Positions 8,353 through 16,798 of a DNA stretch of 64,000 nt are shown here, piece by piece; within the stretch, counting starts at the first letter, position 1, and the number at the start of each line of letters is the position of its first letter. A model generated the notes under the pieces. It was not told where the DNA came from. It worked only from the letters and a program-made list of their open reading frames with translations, and ran no database searches. Source of the DNA: Igneacidithiobacillus sp041146875. Lineage in GTDB: Bacteria > Pseudomonadota > Gammaproteobacteria > Acidithiobacillales > Acidithiobacillaceae. The position numbers and the translations under genes were made by a program. The stretch covers positions 1 to 64,000 of the forward strand of contig NZ_JBFRXP010000008.1 in the NCBI RefSeq assembly GCF_041146875.1, read 5' to 3'.

Positions 8353-8817
8353 ATGAGCAGCAGTACCATTGCCCTCAATCGTGAGGCGAAGCACGAGTAT
8401 TTCATTGAAGAGCGGTTCGAGGCCGGCATCGCCCTCGAAGGCTGGGAGGTGAAGTCTTTGCGTGCAGGGCGCTTGCAGCTCAAAGACAGCTACGTGGTCA
8501 TCAAAAATGGTGAGCTTTGGCTCCTGGGTGCGCATGTCAGCCCTCTGCCTACCGCCAGCACCCACATTCAGCCCGATCCTACCCGTACTCGCAAGCTGCT
8601 GATGCATCGCCTAGAAATCAATCGCTTGATTGGCGCGGTGGAGCGCAAGGGCTTTACCATCGTCCCCTTGGCGATGTACTGGAAACAGGGCCGCGCCAAG
8701 ACCGAGATTGCCCTGGTCAAAGGCAAGCAGGAGCATGACAAGCGCGCGACCCTGAAAGAACGCGAGTGGCAGCGCGACAAGGCACGCATCCTCAAGGGTG
8801 GTGCGCGCGATGGCTAA
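8353..8817 (+). CDS. smpB: SsrA-binding protein
   Basis: SmpB delivers tmRNA to stalled ribosomes for trans-translation. The 154-residue protein shows the family blocks REAKHEYFIEERFEAGIAL, GWEVKSLRAGR, LLGAHVSP and the basic C-terminal tail KRATLKEREWQRDKARIL that inserts in the decoding channel. ATG 8353 was preferred over GTG 8344 because it gives the usual MSSSTIALNREAKHEY start. The final eight bases overlap the next gene. No ssrA gene was found in the window. Confidence 0.96.
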   Translation: MSSSTIALNREAKHEYFIEERFEAGIALEGWEVKSLRAGRLQLKDSYVVIKNGELWLLGAHVSPLPTASTHIQPDPTRTRKLLMHRLEINRLIGAVERKGFTIVPLAMYWKQGRAKTEIALVKGKQEHDKRATLKEREWQRDKARILKGGARDG

Positions 8818-10465
8818 GGGGCAGGAAGCGGGCGAACACCACCTGCTGCACGCTCTGCTGCTCTTCGCCTTTGCCTTCTGGCTCTTTGCCTTTCATACCG
8901 GTAACGCCAGCCTTTGGGACATCGACGAACCCAACAACGCCCAGTGCCTGAAGGAGATGATCGCCCACAACAACTATGTGGTGCCTACCTTCAACGGCCA
9001 CCTGCGGCCCGACAAACCTATTCTCAATTATTGGCTGATGGACTTGGGCGTGCGTACCCTGGGCATGAACAGTTGGGGCTTGCGCATGGGCTCGGTGCTC
9101 ATGGGTGCGCTGCTGGTGCTATACCTGACCTTGGCATTGCGACGCCTATTGGGCGCGCGCGCGGCTTTGCTTACTGGGCTATTTACCGCGACGGCATTAC
9201 ACAGCCAGATCATTTTTCGCGCGGCGGTGCCCGATCCGCTGCTAATCCTCTTGGTCACTATTGCCTTATTGAGCTATCTACGCGGCTACCTGTACCCCGA
9301 AGAGCGGCGCTGGCAATATCTCGTTTCCTATGCCGCTATGGGCCTGGGCACCCTCACCGAGGGGCCAATATTTTTTCTGCTGCCTGGTTTAATTATTACG
9401 GTCTTCTTGCTACTGCGCCGTGATCTTCCACATCTTTGGCGGGAAGGACAATTGCGCTGGGGCCTGCCGATCTTTCTCGTGCTCACCTTGCCCTGGTATA
9501 TCGCCGTGGGCATCGAGACCCACTGGCGCTGGGATCTGCTTTTTATTGCTCAGCAGAATGTTGCCCGCTACACCGGTGCCATGCAGGGACACCAAGGACC
9601 CATCTTCTACTATGTAGTCACAACCTTCCTCGGCCTGCTCCCTTGGTCGGTCTTTTTCCCGCAGATGTTTGCAACTTTGTGGCTGCAGCGGAAAGAGTAT
9701 TTTCGCTCCCGTCCCGATCTGGTGTTTTTTGGCCTTTGGGCGGGGATCTGGATCGCATTCTTCAGCCTCGGCGCCACCAAACTACCCAACTATGTTTGGG
9801 AGGCCTACCCGCCGCTGCTCGCCCTGCTCGCCTGGCGCATGGATATTGCCCTGAGCGGAGTGCATGCCTTCTGCGGCCGGGGCGTGATTGCGTCGCTGCT
9901 GGTGCTGGGGGCGATTGGCGGGATTCTGTTGGGGCTGGGTGCGACCCTGGTGCCGGACAAGATTCCCCCCCTGGGCTCGGTCGCCTATCTTGGTTTGCCC
10001 TATATCGTTGCCGCGCTTCTCGGTCTGTACTTTGTTTATCGGCATCAGTTTCTCGGCGTCATTGGTAGCCTTGGGGCAGGAGCCGTGGCCCTGGCCTTTT
10101 GCATGATCTTGCTGCTCATGCCCGCGCTCGACCACCTCAAGCCCTCAGTCACCATGGGCGAGATGGTACACAGCATGGGTGGCGACAAACCCTACGCCAT
10201 TGCCACCTGGAACTGGTGGGAACCGAGCTATCTCTTTTACGCCGGTCGTGGGGCAATGACCGCCACGCAAATCAAGCAGCCCGAGCGGCAGATTCCGGCG
10301 CTCCTTGCGCGTACGCATGGCCCGTTGTTCCTGGTCCTGCCGGAAAAAGACATCAAAGCACTGCGTCCCAAGCTCACCGCGCAGGAAAGCATGACGGAAC
10401 TCTACGCAGCATACGAGCTCTATAGCCGACACAATATTGCCCTGGTACGGATCAATGCGAAATAA
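8810..10465 (+). CDS. Glycosyltransferase family 39 membrane protein (ArnT/PMT type)
   Basis: This integral-membrane protein of about 551 residues has roughly 12 hydrophobic segments. The first periplasmic loop carries WDIDEPNNAQ, the acidic DE motif expected for the catalytic base in ArnT and protein O-mannosyltransferases, and RPDKPILNYW follows. Such enzymes transfer sugars from polyprenyl-phosphate donors to lipid A, proteins or other envelope acceptors; the acceptor cannot be read from sequence. It starts inside smpB (ATG 8810, overlap 8 bases) and overlaps the next gene by 11 bases, giving a tightly packed run with the two Dsb-like genes. Confidence 0.86.
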   Translation: MAKGQEAGEHHLLHALLLFAFAFWLFAFHTGNASLWDIDEPNNAQCLKEMIAHNNYVVPTFNGHLRPDKPILNYWLMDLGVRTLGMNSWGLRMGSVLMGALLVLYLTLALRRLLGARAALLTGLFTATALHSQIIFRAAVPDPLLILLVTIALLSYLRGYLYPEERRWQYLVSYAAMGLGTLTEGPIFFLLPGLIITVFLLLRRDLPHLWREGQLRWGLPIFLVLTLPWYIAVGIETHWRWDLLFIAQQNVARYTGAMQGHQGPIFYYVVTTFLGLLPWSVFFPQMFATLWLQRKEYFRSRPDLVFFGLWAGIWIAFFSLGATKLPNYVWEAYPPLLALLAWRMDIALSGVHAFCGRGVIASLLVLGAIGGILLGLGATLVPDKIPPLGSVAYLGLPYIVAALLGLYFVYRHQFLGVIGSLGAGAVALAFCMILLLMPALDHLKPSVTMGEMVHSMGGDKPYAIATWNWWEPSYLFYAGRGAMTATQIKQPERQIPALLARTHGPLFLVLPEKDIKALRPKLTAQESMTELYAAYELYSRHNIALVRINAK

Positions 10466-11072
10466 ATCCCTCTTTCTGCGTTTTATGGTTCTCTGCAGCA
10501 CACTGCTACTGCTCAGTGGCCTCAGTTTGCAAGCCGCTTGGGGACAGGGTGCGCCAGCAGACCATGATGAAGACTTCTGGAAGGCCCTGACCCACACCCA
10601 GTACATTCAGGAGGGGAACAAGGGGCCAATAGTCTATTTGTTCATGGACCCCAACTGCCCCTACTGTCACCAACTATACACTTGGTTACAGAATCCGGCG
10701 GCGGCGAACAAAATACGGCTACGGGTAATCGTTGTTGGCTTTCTCACTCCGTCGAGCGAAGCGAAGGCGGCGGCGATCCTCGGTGCCAGCAATCCGCGCG
10801 CTGCCTTGCAGAAAAATGAAGACGGTTTTGCCATCCATGACGATGCGCCGGAAGGCGGCATTGCGCCCGCTGCGCCTGCCCTGGTGAAGAAAGAGGCGGG
10901 AATCTTACACAGGAATTTTGCCTTTCTCATGGGCAAGGAATCTCTGCTCAGCGACGTTCCTCCAAATACCGCGACTGTTCCTCTTTTGGTCTATCTCTAC
11001 CACGGCCAAACGCGCTACCTCCCCACGCTTCCAGACTATCAGCAATGGCAAGAAATCCTGCACAGCAATTAG
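10455..11072 (+). CDS. Periplasmic thioredoxin-like disulfide protein (DsbC/DsbG-like)
   Basis: The 205-residue protein begins with a signal peptide (FMVLCSTLLLLSGLSLQAAWGQ, cleavage near residue 30). A thioredoxin-fold active site CPYC follows (Cys68, Cys71) in FMDPNCPYCHQLYTW, the pattern of DsbC/DsbG isomerases. The N-terminal dimerisation domain of classic DsbC is short or missing, so it may act as a monomeric oxidase or reductase. It lies between the GT39 gene and dsbB and overlaps the latter by 28 bases, suggesting a dedicated redox pair. Confidence 0.82.
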   Translation: MRNKSLFLRFMVLCSTLLLLSGLSLQAAWGQGAPADHDEDFWKALTHTQYIQEGNKGPIVYLFMDPNCPYCHQLYTWLQNPAAANKIRLRVIVVGFLTPSSEAKAAAILGASNPRAALQKNEDGFAIHDDAPEGGIAPAAPALVKKEAGILHRNFAFLMGKESLLSDVPPNTATVPLLVYLYHGQTRYLPTLPDYQQWQEILHSN

Positions 11073-11566
11073 GCGTTGCCCGACTATCTCCAGTCCTGGC
11101 GGCAGTTTCTTTGCTGGCGGGACTCACAGCATTGGGAGCAGTGCTGTATCTGCAATTTGCCGATATCGTACAGCCTTGTAGTCTATGCATTTATCAGCGT
11201 TTAGCTGACTTAGCGATGTTGCTTGCCATTGCCGTGGGATTTTTTATTGCACGACGTTGGCTCTGGACCCTAGGAGTACTCGCGGCATTGACGGGAGCGG
11301 TACTGGCGGGATGGCAGTGGCACTTGACGAGCGCAGCGGCGCGTCAGGTCCACGCCTGCGCTGCCATCCAACTGCTGCCTAGTCAGGGCTTCTCGTCGGA
11401 CAGTTTTGCCGGAAATCTGGCTACGGCGCTAGCCGGGCACGGCTCCTGCGCCGTGGCCGGGCAACAGAAAATCGCCGGCTGGCCAATCACTCATTGGAGT
11501 CTCGCTTTTTTCCTCGTTTGCGCCGCGCTGCTCCTGCTTGCAGTGCTCAGCGCGCGGCGGCGCTGA
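11045..11566 (+). CDS. dsbB: Disulfide bond formation protein B
   Basis: The 173-residue inner-membrane protein has four predicted helices. Its first periplasmic pair is Cys45-Ser-Leu-Cys48 in PCSLCIYQR and its second pair is Cys105/Cys135, the two redox pairs of DsbB that pass electrons from DsbA to quinone. Its neighbour is a periplasmic thioredoxin-like protein that may be its substrate; no separate dsbA is visible. The 3' end overlaps the convergent ketosamine kinase by 20 bases. Confidence 0.9.
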   Translation: MARNPAQQLGVARLSPVLAAVSLLAGLTALGAVLYLQFADIVQPCSLCIYQRLADLAMLLAIAVGFFIARRWLWTLGVLAALTGAVLAGWQWHLTSAAARQVHACAAIQLLPSQGFSSDSFAGNLATALAGHGSCAVAGQQKIAGWPITHWSLAFFLVCAALLLLAVLSARRR

Positions 11567-12419
11567 GGGCAGCCTGCGCTGCCGCCAGGGCCCGCCCGGT
11601 ATAAGAGCGGCCAAAGAGCAGCCAGTGATTGAGTAGGTGGTAGAGCTGGTAGAGGGGACGCCGAGCTGCGTAGCCCGCGGCATCGAAGTCGGGGGTCGCC
11701 AGCTCTTGATAACGCTGCCAGAACTGCATCGGCGGCTGGGCAAAGAGCTCAAGCATGGCGAGATCCATCTCTCGGTCGCTTACGGCAACGGCCGGATCAA
11801 AGAGCCAGACGCCACCATCTACAGCGGCACCCCAGTTACCGGACCAGAGATCGCCGTGGGTGAGGGAACCTTGTGGGGCATGATCGCGCAAGATCTCCGG
11901 TAGGGCCCCGAGTAGATTTTGCAAGAGTAACTTTTCCTCGCGCCGCAAATCGATTTGCGCGAGCAAGATTGCCAAACGCTGCTCGTGCAAGAACGCTAGC
12001 CAGTCTGCCGCCGTGCTTCCCGAGGTCTGCTGATTGTGCTGCAGGGTAGCCCCGAGAAAATTGTTGCGCGCCCAACCAAATTGCGGCCACGCTGCGCGAT
12101 GCAAATTGGCAAGAACCCTGGCCAGTTCGCTCCAGGCATCGACGCCCTTGTGCTGAAAGGCAAGTAGTTGCAGGGCAAGAACACTTTCCCACGCAGCATC
12201 CCATAAACCAAAGACCTGGGGCACCGGGGCACCCGCTGCTTGTAACGCACGCAGACTATCGGCCTCCGCCTCTGCCTGCTCGCGCGCCTTGCCCACCTTG
12301 AGAAACAGGGATTGGTCGGCGCTATGGGCGCGAAAAATGCGAAAAAAATCGCTGGCACCACTGGCCTCAACCTGCCAGTCTCCACCAAGTTTCTGGTTTA
12401 GCAGGCGTTCGAGGTCCAT
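11547..12419 (-). CDS. Fructosamine/ketosamine-3-kinase family protein
   Basis: This kinase-fold protein of 290 residues belongs to the fructosamine kinase family, which phosphorylates sugar-amine adducts and so repairs glycated amines. The catalytic segment reads LTHGDLWSGNWG, with VWLFDPAVAVSDREMDLAM as the metal-binding part, and HRAAWPQFGWARNNFLG is typical of the family. Start MDLERLLNQKLG at 12419. It lies three bases after purK on the same strand, so it may be the last gene of purE-purK. Confidence 0.88.
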   Translation of the reverse strand: MDLERLLNQKLGGDWQVEASGASDFFRIFRAHSADQSLFLKVGKAREQAEAEADSLRALQAAGAPVPQVFGLWDAAWESVLALQLLAFQHKGVDAWSELARVLANLHRAAWPQFGWARNNFLGATLQHNQQTSGSTAADWLAFLHEQRLAILLAQIDLRREEKLLLQNLLGALPEILRDHAPQGSLTHGDLWSGNWGAAVDGGVWLFDPAVAVSDREMDLAMLELFAQPPMQFWQRYQELATPDFDAAGYAARRPLYQLYHLLNHWLLFGRSYTGRALAAAQAALSAAAR

Positions 12420-12422
12420 TGC

Positions 12423-13547
12423 TTACTCCAAATCACATCCGCGCAGCGTGGCCACCGTACGCAAGGCAGCGGCCCGGCTCTCCGCCAGAATGTTGAGATG
12501 CCCCATCTTGCGCCCCGGACGTGCTTCTGTTTTTCCATAGAGATAGGGCTTGACCTGTGGGTGACAGAGCCAAGTGTCCCAATCAACACCAGCGTCCTGC
12601 CAGAGCTCACCGAGCAGGTTCTGCATCACCACCGGCGAAAGAAGCCGCGTGTCGCCCAAGGGCAAGCCGGCCAAGACACGTAGCTGTTGATCAAACTGAC
12701 TATGCACGCAAGCGTCCAAGGTGTAGTGACCACTGTTGTGCGGGCGCGGCGCCATCTCGTTGAGGAGCAGCTTGCCGTCTTCGGTTAGGAAAAATTCGAC
12801 CGCGAGGACCCCCACGTACCCCAGGGCCGCGGCCACCCGCCAGGCCCAGTGCCGCGCCTGTTCCTGCAGTTCTGCGGAAAGCTCGGAAGGCACGATGCTG
12901 AGGTCCAAAATTCCCTGCCGATGACGATTTTCGGCAATCGGATAAAAGACCGCCAGACCATCGCTGTTGCGCGCAAGGACAACGGAAAACTCCTGCCGCA
13001 GCACTACCCGCGCTTCGAGAACGGCGGGCCGATGTCCGAGTTGCTGCCAAGCCGACGCCAACTGGGCAGCATCTTCTATCGACACCTGACCCTTGCCATC
13101 GTAGCCATCTTGCGCCGTCTTGAGGATTGCCGGAAACGCAATTTCGGCCGCCATCGGCAAATCAGCTTCCTGTTCCAACATTGCAAAAGGGGCGGTGGGT
13201 AGACCCAACTCACGGAAAAAGGCCTTTTCCAGGCGCCGATCCTGGGCAATGCGCAGGGCCTCTATGCCCGGACGCAGGGGCCGCCGCTCGGCGCAATATT
13301 CGAGTGCTGGCACGGGAATCTGTTCGCGCTCGACCGTAATGGCAGCAACACCAGCACAAAACTCCGCCAGTCCGGATTCATCCGTGAACGGCGCGCAGAA
13401 GTGTCGCGCCGCGACCTCTGCCGCCGGCGCATTGGGATCGGGGTCGAAGACCCAAACGGCATAGTTGAGTCGGCGGGCGGCCAGGGCAAACATCAGGCCC
13501 AGTTGCCCGCCGCCAAGAACGCCGAGGATGCTGCCAGGAGGAATCAT
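12423..13547 (-). CDS. purK: N5-carboxyaminoimidazole ribonucleotide synthase
   Basis: The ATP-grasp enzyme carboxylates AIR with bicarbonate and ATP to N5-CAIR in purine synthesis. The 374-residue protein begins ILGVLGGGQLGLMFALAARR, then FPAILKTAQDGYDGKGQ (ATP-grasp lid) and EFFLTEDGKLLLNEMAPRPHNSGHYT, all PurK hallmarks. It overlaps purE by four bases (ATGA), so the two-step CAIR route is complete here. The gene is a normal length. Confidence 0.95.
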   Translation of the reverse strand: MIPPGSILGVLGGGQLGLMFALAARRLNYAVWVFDPDPNAPAAEVAARHFCAPFTDESGLAEFCAGVAAITVEREQIPVPALEYCAERRPLRPGIEALRIAQDRRLEKAFFRELGLPTAPFAMLEQEADLPMAAEIAFPAILKTAQDGYDGKGQVSIEDAAQLASAWQQLGHRPAVLEARVVLRQEFSVVLARNSDGLAVFYPIAENRHRQGILDLSIVPSELSAELQEQARHWAWRVAAALGYVGVLAVEFFLTEDGKLLLNEMAPRPHNSGHYTLDACVHSQFDQQLRVLAGLPLGDTRLLSPVVMQNLLGELWQDAGVDWDTWLCHPQVKPYLYGKTEARPGRKMGHLNILAESRAAALRTVATLRGCDLE

Positions 13548-14044
13548 GGCGCGGCCGGGGGTATGGTGCTCTGCAGTGCCTGCTCGGTTTGTGTCGCACG
13601 GAATTGCTGCAGACGAGCATGCAAGTTGGAGTCGTGTAGCGCCAATTGCGCCGCGGCAAAAAGGGCGGCATTGGCAGCCCCGGCTGTGCCAATGGCAAAG
13701 GTAGCGACAGGCACGCCCTTGGGCATTTGCACAATGGAAAGTAGGGAGTCCTGCCCCTGCAAATGCCGCGAGGGTACCGGCACGCCCAATACTGGAATCA
13801 AGGTCTTGGCGGCGAGCATGCCCGGCAGGTGGGCAGCACCACCGGCGCCAGCGATGATGGCATGCAGCCCACGCGCGGCGGCCTCTTCAGCGTATTGAAA
13901 GAGGAGATCGGGGGTACGATGGGCGGATACTACGCGAGCCTCATAAGGTATCTGCAAGTCCGCGAGAGTCTTGACGGCAAACTGCATCACCTCCCAGTCG
14001 GTTACGCTGCCCATTACCACACCGATAATCGGCCCCTGCTGCAT
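13544..14044 (-). CDS. purE: N5-CAIR mutase
   Basis: PurE converts N5-CAIR to CAIR. The 166-residue protein starts MQQGPIIGVVMGSVTDWEVM and has VVSAHRTPDLLFQYAEEAAARG and AGAGGAAHLPGMLAAKT, the class I PurE signatures with the catalytic SAHRTP histidine. ATG 14044 follows AAGGAGAG. It heads a purE-purK operon, divergent from trmB across only 47 bases. Confidence 0.95.
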   Translation of the reverse strand: MQQGPIIGVVMGSVTDWEVMQFAVKTLADLQIPYEARVVSAHRTPDLLFQYAEEAAARGLHAIIAGAGGAAHLPGMLAAKTLIPVLGVPVPSRHLQGQDSLLSIVQMPKGVPVATFAIGTAGAANAALFAAAQLALHDSNLHARLQQFRATQTEQALQSTIPPAAP

Positions 14045-14078
14045 TGTTCTCTCCTTCGGCACTACGCCGGAAACCAGC

Positions 14079-14084
14079 TATAAT
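14079..14084 (+). promoter_or_regulatory. Possible -10 element of a leaderless trmB mRNA
   Basis: A perfect TATAAT (14079-14084) lies eight bases before the trmB ATG at 14092, so transcription would begin almost on the start codon. The -35 region is weak (TTCGGC at 14055-14060). No Shine-Dalgarno site precedes the ATG. Confidence 0.4.
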
Positions 14085-14091
14085 GCCGGGC

Positions 14092-14778
14092 ATGAATGAG
14101 ACTCTCAAGCCCGAATTTCGTCCCATCCGTAGCTTTGTCTTGCGCCAGGGGCGCTTAACCACTGCGCAAGAGCGCATTTTGCAGGAGCGCGGGGACTTCT
14201 ACTGCCTGGATGCGCGCAAACCCTGGCAATCGCCTTGGGATACATCCCGCCCCCTGATGCTGGAAATTGGCTTTGGTAACGGCGAACATCTGGCACAGTT
14301 CGCGCAAAGCCACCCGGACTGGGGCTGCCTAGGTGCTGAGGTACATGGCCCTGGCGTCGGCTCGCTCTTGCTGCGCGCCGAGGCAGCGGGACTGATGAAC
14401 CTGCGTGTGCTGCATGAGGATGTCGTACCCTGGCTGCGTGCCCTACCCGACAGTACCCTCTCCCTGATCGTAGTCCAGTTTCCCGACCCTTGGCCGAAAA
14501 AACGCCACCACAAACGCCGTATCATCCAGGCCGATTTTCTGGCGTTGCTGGGGCGGGTTGTCAGGCCCGGGGGCGAACTGCAACTGGCCACCGACTGGGA
14601 GCCCTATGCCGAACAGATGCTGGCGCTGCTCGATGCTGCGGACGGCTGGGAAAACCTGGCCGGCGTCGGGAATTATGGCTCGCCCCCGGAAAACCGTATT
14701 CAGACGCGCTTTGAGCGGCGTGGAACAGCACTTGGACATCAAGTTTTCGACCTGCATTTTCGGCGCCGCGGCAGATGA
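14092..14778 (+). CDS. trmB: tRNA (guanine-N7-)-methyltransferase
   Basis: This enzyme makes m7G46 in tRNA. The 228-residue protein carries MLEIGFGNGEHLAQFA (SAM motif I), then VQFPDPWPKKRHHKRR, the diagnostic TrmB motif, and ends with an ENRIQTRFERRGTALGH substrate-binding segment. ATG 14092 (MNETLKPEFRP) was chosen over ATG 14083, which lies within the TATAAT. It overlaps the next gene by four bases (ATGA). Confidence 0.94.
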   Translation: MNETLKPEFRPIRSFVLRQGRLTTAQERILQERGDFYCLDARKPWQSPWDTSRPLMLEIGFGNGEHLAQFAQSHPDWGCLGAEVHGPGVGSLLLRAEAAGLMNLRVLHEDVVPWLRALPDSTLSLIVVQFPDPWPKKRHHKRRIIQADFLALLGRVVRPGGELQLATDWEPYAEQMLALLDAADGWENLAGVGNYGSPPENRIQTRFERRGTALGHQVFDLHFRRRGR

Positions 14779-15473
14779 GCCAAACGCGCCTGTCGGACTG
14801 CCTACACTGCCAGATGCGCGGCGAGAGCATCTTTGCCGGGCTTGATCCGGTCGAGCTCTGTACCCTGGGCATGGAGGTGCAGGACATCGACTGCGCCGCC
14901 GGTGATGTCCTCTACCGCGCAGGAGACCAGGCGCGCTACGCCTACACCCTGCGTGAGGGAGCGGTGAAACTGGTAAAAACGCTCAGCAATGGTCAGGAGG
15001 TCATCCTGCGCCTGCTGCATCATGGTGACCTCTTTGGCTTTGAGGGCATGCACGAGATGGAGCATCGGCACGACGCGATCAGCTTGGCCCCAGGAAAGCT
15101 TTGCCGTCTGGATCTCATTGAACTGCGACGCCTTTCCGAGCGCCTTCCCAAAATTCGCGACGCCATCTTTCAGCGCTGGCAAGATGCCCTACGCGATAGT
15201 GAGGAACGGGTGGTAGAGCTGGGCGCCAAGAAGGCCGAGGCCCGCCTAGCGACTTTTTTGCTGCACTGGGCACAACGCTATCCGCAGTTGCGCATCCTAC
15301 CCTTCCCACTGACCCGCCAGGATCTCGCCGCTTTTCTCGGACTCTCGGTGGAGCATGTCAGTCGACTCATGGCCGAGTTCAAACGACAGGAACTACTTCG
15401 CGAAACGCGCAACCAACTGGAGATTCTTGGCACGCAGAGACTCCAGGAGATTGCCGAAGCCAAACCCGACTAA
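14775..15473 (+). CDS. CRP/FNR-family transcription regulator
   Basis: The 232-residue regulator has an N-terminal cyclic-nucleotide-like beta-barrel (about 20-125), a dimerisation helix and a C-terminal winged HTH. The recognition helix reads LSVEHVSRLM, keeping Glu192, Ser195 and Arg196 at the positions E-x-x-S-R with which FNR reads TTGAT half-sites. Cysteines are at 9, 12, 29, 40 and 110. The first two resemble the FNR C-x2-C, but the third is not at the E. coli spacing, so an oxygen-sensing [4Fe-4S] cluster is possible but unproven. A perfect FNR box lies just downstream, before the persulfide dioxygenase gene. Confidence 0.87.
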   Translation: MSQTRLSDCLHCQMRGESIFAGLDPVELCTLGMEVQDIDCAAGDVLYRAGDQARYAYTLREGAVKLVKTLSNGQEVILRLLHHGDLFGFEGMHEMEHRHDAISLAPGKLCRLDLIELRRLSERLPKIRDAIFQRWQDALRDSEERVVELGAKKAEARLATFLLHWAQRYPQLRILPFPLTRQDLAAFLGLSVEHVSRLMAEFKRQELLRETRNQLEILGTQRLQEIAEAKPD

Positions 15474-15484
15474 TTCACTCAAGA

Positions 15485-15498
15485 TTGATCTTTATCAA
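15485..15498 (+). promoter_or_regulatory. Perfect FNR box
   Basis: TTGAT-CTTT-ATCAA matches the FNR consensus TTGAT-N4-ATCAA in all ten specified bases. It lies 71 bases before the persulfide dioxygenase ATG and directly after the FNR-family gene. A weak -10-like AAGATAAC at 15522-15529 would place the box near -42, the class II activator position. Confidence 0.75.
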
Positions 15499-15568
15499 TG
15501 CATGCCTGGCTTACCGGGTGCAAGATAACGACATTGACGAGGTGGTCCCTTGGACAAGGAGTGAACCC

Positions 15569-16255
15569 ATGTTTTTTCGCCAGCTATTCCATCGCGAAAG
15601 TAGCACCTATACCTATATCCTGGCTGACAGCACCTGGCGTGATGCGGTCGTGATCGACGCTGTTTCCGATGCCACCGACGAGGTACTCGCCATCTTGCGC
15701 GAGCAGGATTTGCATTTGACCCATATTCTCGAGACCCATTTGCACGCCGATCACATCAGCGCCGCCCGCAAGCTGCGCGAGGCCACGGGCGCGCAAGTGG
15801 TACTCAGTGACCAAGCAGGAGCAGATTGCGCCGATCTTCAGGTCAGCGACGGGGATTTCGTGGTCCTAGGCGACGACGTCATCCGGATATTGACCACTCC
15901 CGGACATACCCCTGAGTCCCTCAGTTTTCGCTGGCATGATCGCGTTTTTACCGGCGATGCCTTGCTCATCGGTGGCTGTGGACGCACCGACTTTCAGGGC
16001 GGCAATGCCGGCACCCTGTATGACAGCATTACGGAAAAGCTCTTTACGCTTCCCGAAGAAACCTTGCTCTATCCGGGGCATGACTACAAAGGTCGTATGG
16101 TGAGCTGCATCGGTGAAGAAAAGCAGATGAACCCGCGTCTGGCGGACAAGTCGCGGGACGAATTCATCGAGATCATGCGCAATCTCGATTTACCCAAGCC
16201 CAAGATGATCGATGTGGCGGTACCCAGTAATCGCCTCTGCGGCACAGCAAACTGA
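15569..16255 (+). CDS. Persulfide (sulfur) dioxygenase, ETHE1-like metallo-beta-lactamase fold
   Basis: The enzyme oxidises glutathione persulfide to sulfite and glutathione in the cytoplasm, a central step of sulfur oxidation. The 228-residue protein has THLHADH (His57, His59, Asp61, His62), GHTPESLSF (His113), the metal-bridging Asp130, and YPGHDYKG (His171). The segment LLIGGCGRTDFQGG is specific to the persulfide dioxygenase branch rather than glyoxalase II. ATG 15569 follows AAGGAG at 15556-15561. An FNR box lies upstream, and an unknown protein and an SQR-like flavoprotein follow on the same strand. Confidence 0.92.
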   Translation: MFFRQLFHRESSTYTYILADSTWRDAVVIDAVSDATDEVLAILREQDLHLTHILETHLHADHISAARKLREATGAQVVLSDQAGADCADLQVSDGDFVVLGDDVIRILTTPGHTPESLSFRWHDRVFTGDALLIGGCGRTDFQGGNAGTLYDSITEKLFTLPEETLLYPGHDYKGRMVSCIGEEKQMNPRLADKSRDEFIEIMRNLDLPKPKMIDVAVPSNRLCGTAN

Positions 16256-16267
16256 GGGGACTAGACT

Positions 16268-16765
16268 ATGAACGACACCAGTTCCCCGATGATTCGCAGC
16301 AGCGGTTTTGGCCGGGGACGGGCGGGCGCAGATCCCGCTCGCGCTGCCCGACACCAACATGACCAGGCCGTATTTCACCGCCTGCTGGCCCTGCACGAGA
16401 AAATCGAGCGGGAGTTGGAACTTCTGCCACACGGCGTGCGAGCCCGTACCCGCTCCAACGATCCCGAGATCGTCGCCCTGCTACACGATCATGTCCCGTC
16501 GATGAAACAACGCTTGGAAGAAAAATTCGGGCTGCGCTTCTGGGATCCGGCCTTTGCCGAACTGTTTGCCCAGCACGACAAAATCCATATGGAGCTCACT
16601 CTGCTTCCCGATGGTGTATTGATCGAGGAGACCAGCGAAGAACCCAACGTCGTCACCCTTATCCAAGCCCACGGCCAAATCATCAATCTCTTCGTCGCCC
16701 ATGGCGGCATGCAGGCGCAGCAGGAGAGCCCATTGCCCGACACATACCAACGTGTGCTGGTCTGA
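16268..16765 (+). CDS. Unknown protein with a 60-residue tandem internal repeat
   Basis: I do not recognise this 165-residue protein. It is soluble, with no signal peptide or membrane helix. Two halves repeat at an exact 60-residue offset: residues 36-75 (FHRLLALHEKIERELELLPH) and 96-135 (FAELFAQHDKIHMELTLLPD). Aligned identities include His43/His103, Lys45/Lys105, Leu-Leu-Pro-x-Gly-Val and His75/His135. The conserved histidines and glutamates in helical context suggest a four-helix bundle binding metal or haem, which is inference only. It lies 12 bases after the persulfide dioxygenase and 33 before the SQR-like gene, so a role in sulfur oxidation is likely. Confidence 0.75.
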   Translation: MNDTSSPMIRSSGFGRGRAGADPARAARHQHDQAVFHRLLALHEKIERELELLPHGVRARTRSNDPEIVALLHDHVPSMKQRLEEKFGLRFWDPAFAELFAQHDKIHMELTLLPDGVLIEETSEEPNVVTLIQAHGQIINLFVAHGGMQAQQESPLPDTYQRVLV

Positions 16766-16798
16766 GTTATCTTGATAAGAACACAAGGAGGAATGAGT

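Noticed and set aside
8810..10465. Identification of the GT39 gene specifically as arnT
   Set aside because: No other arn pathway genes are nearby, so only the family is claimed.
14041..14100. Purine (PurR-type) operator before purE
   Set aside because: The short divergent gap contains no recognisable PurR palindrome.
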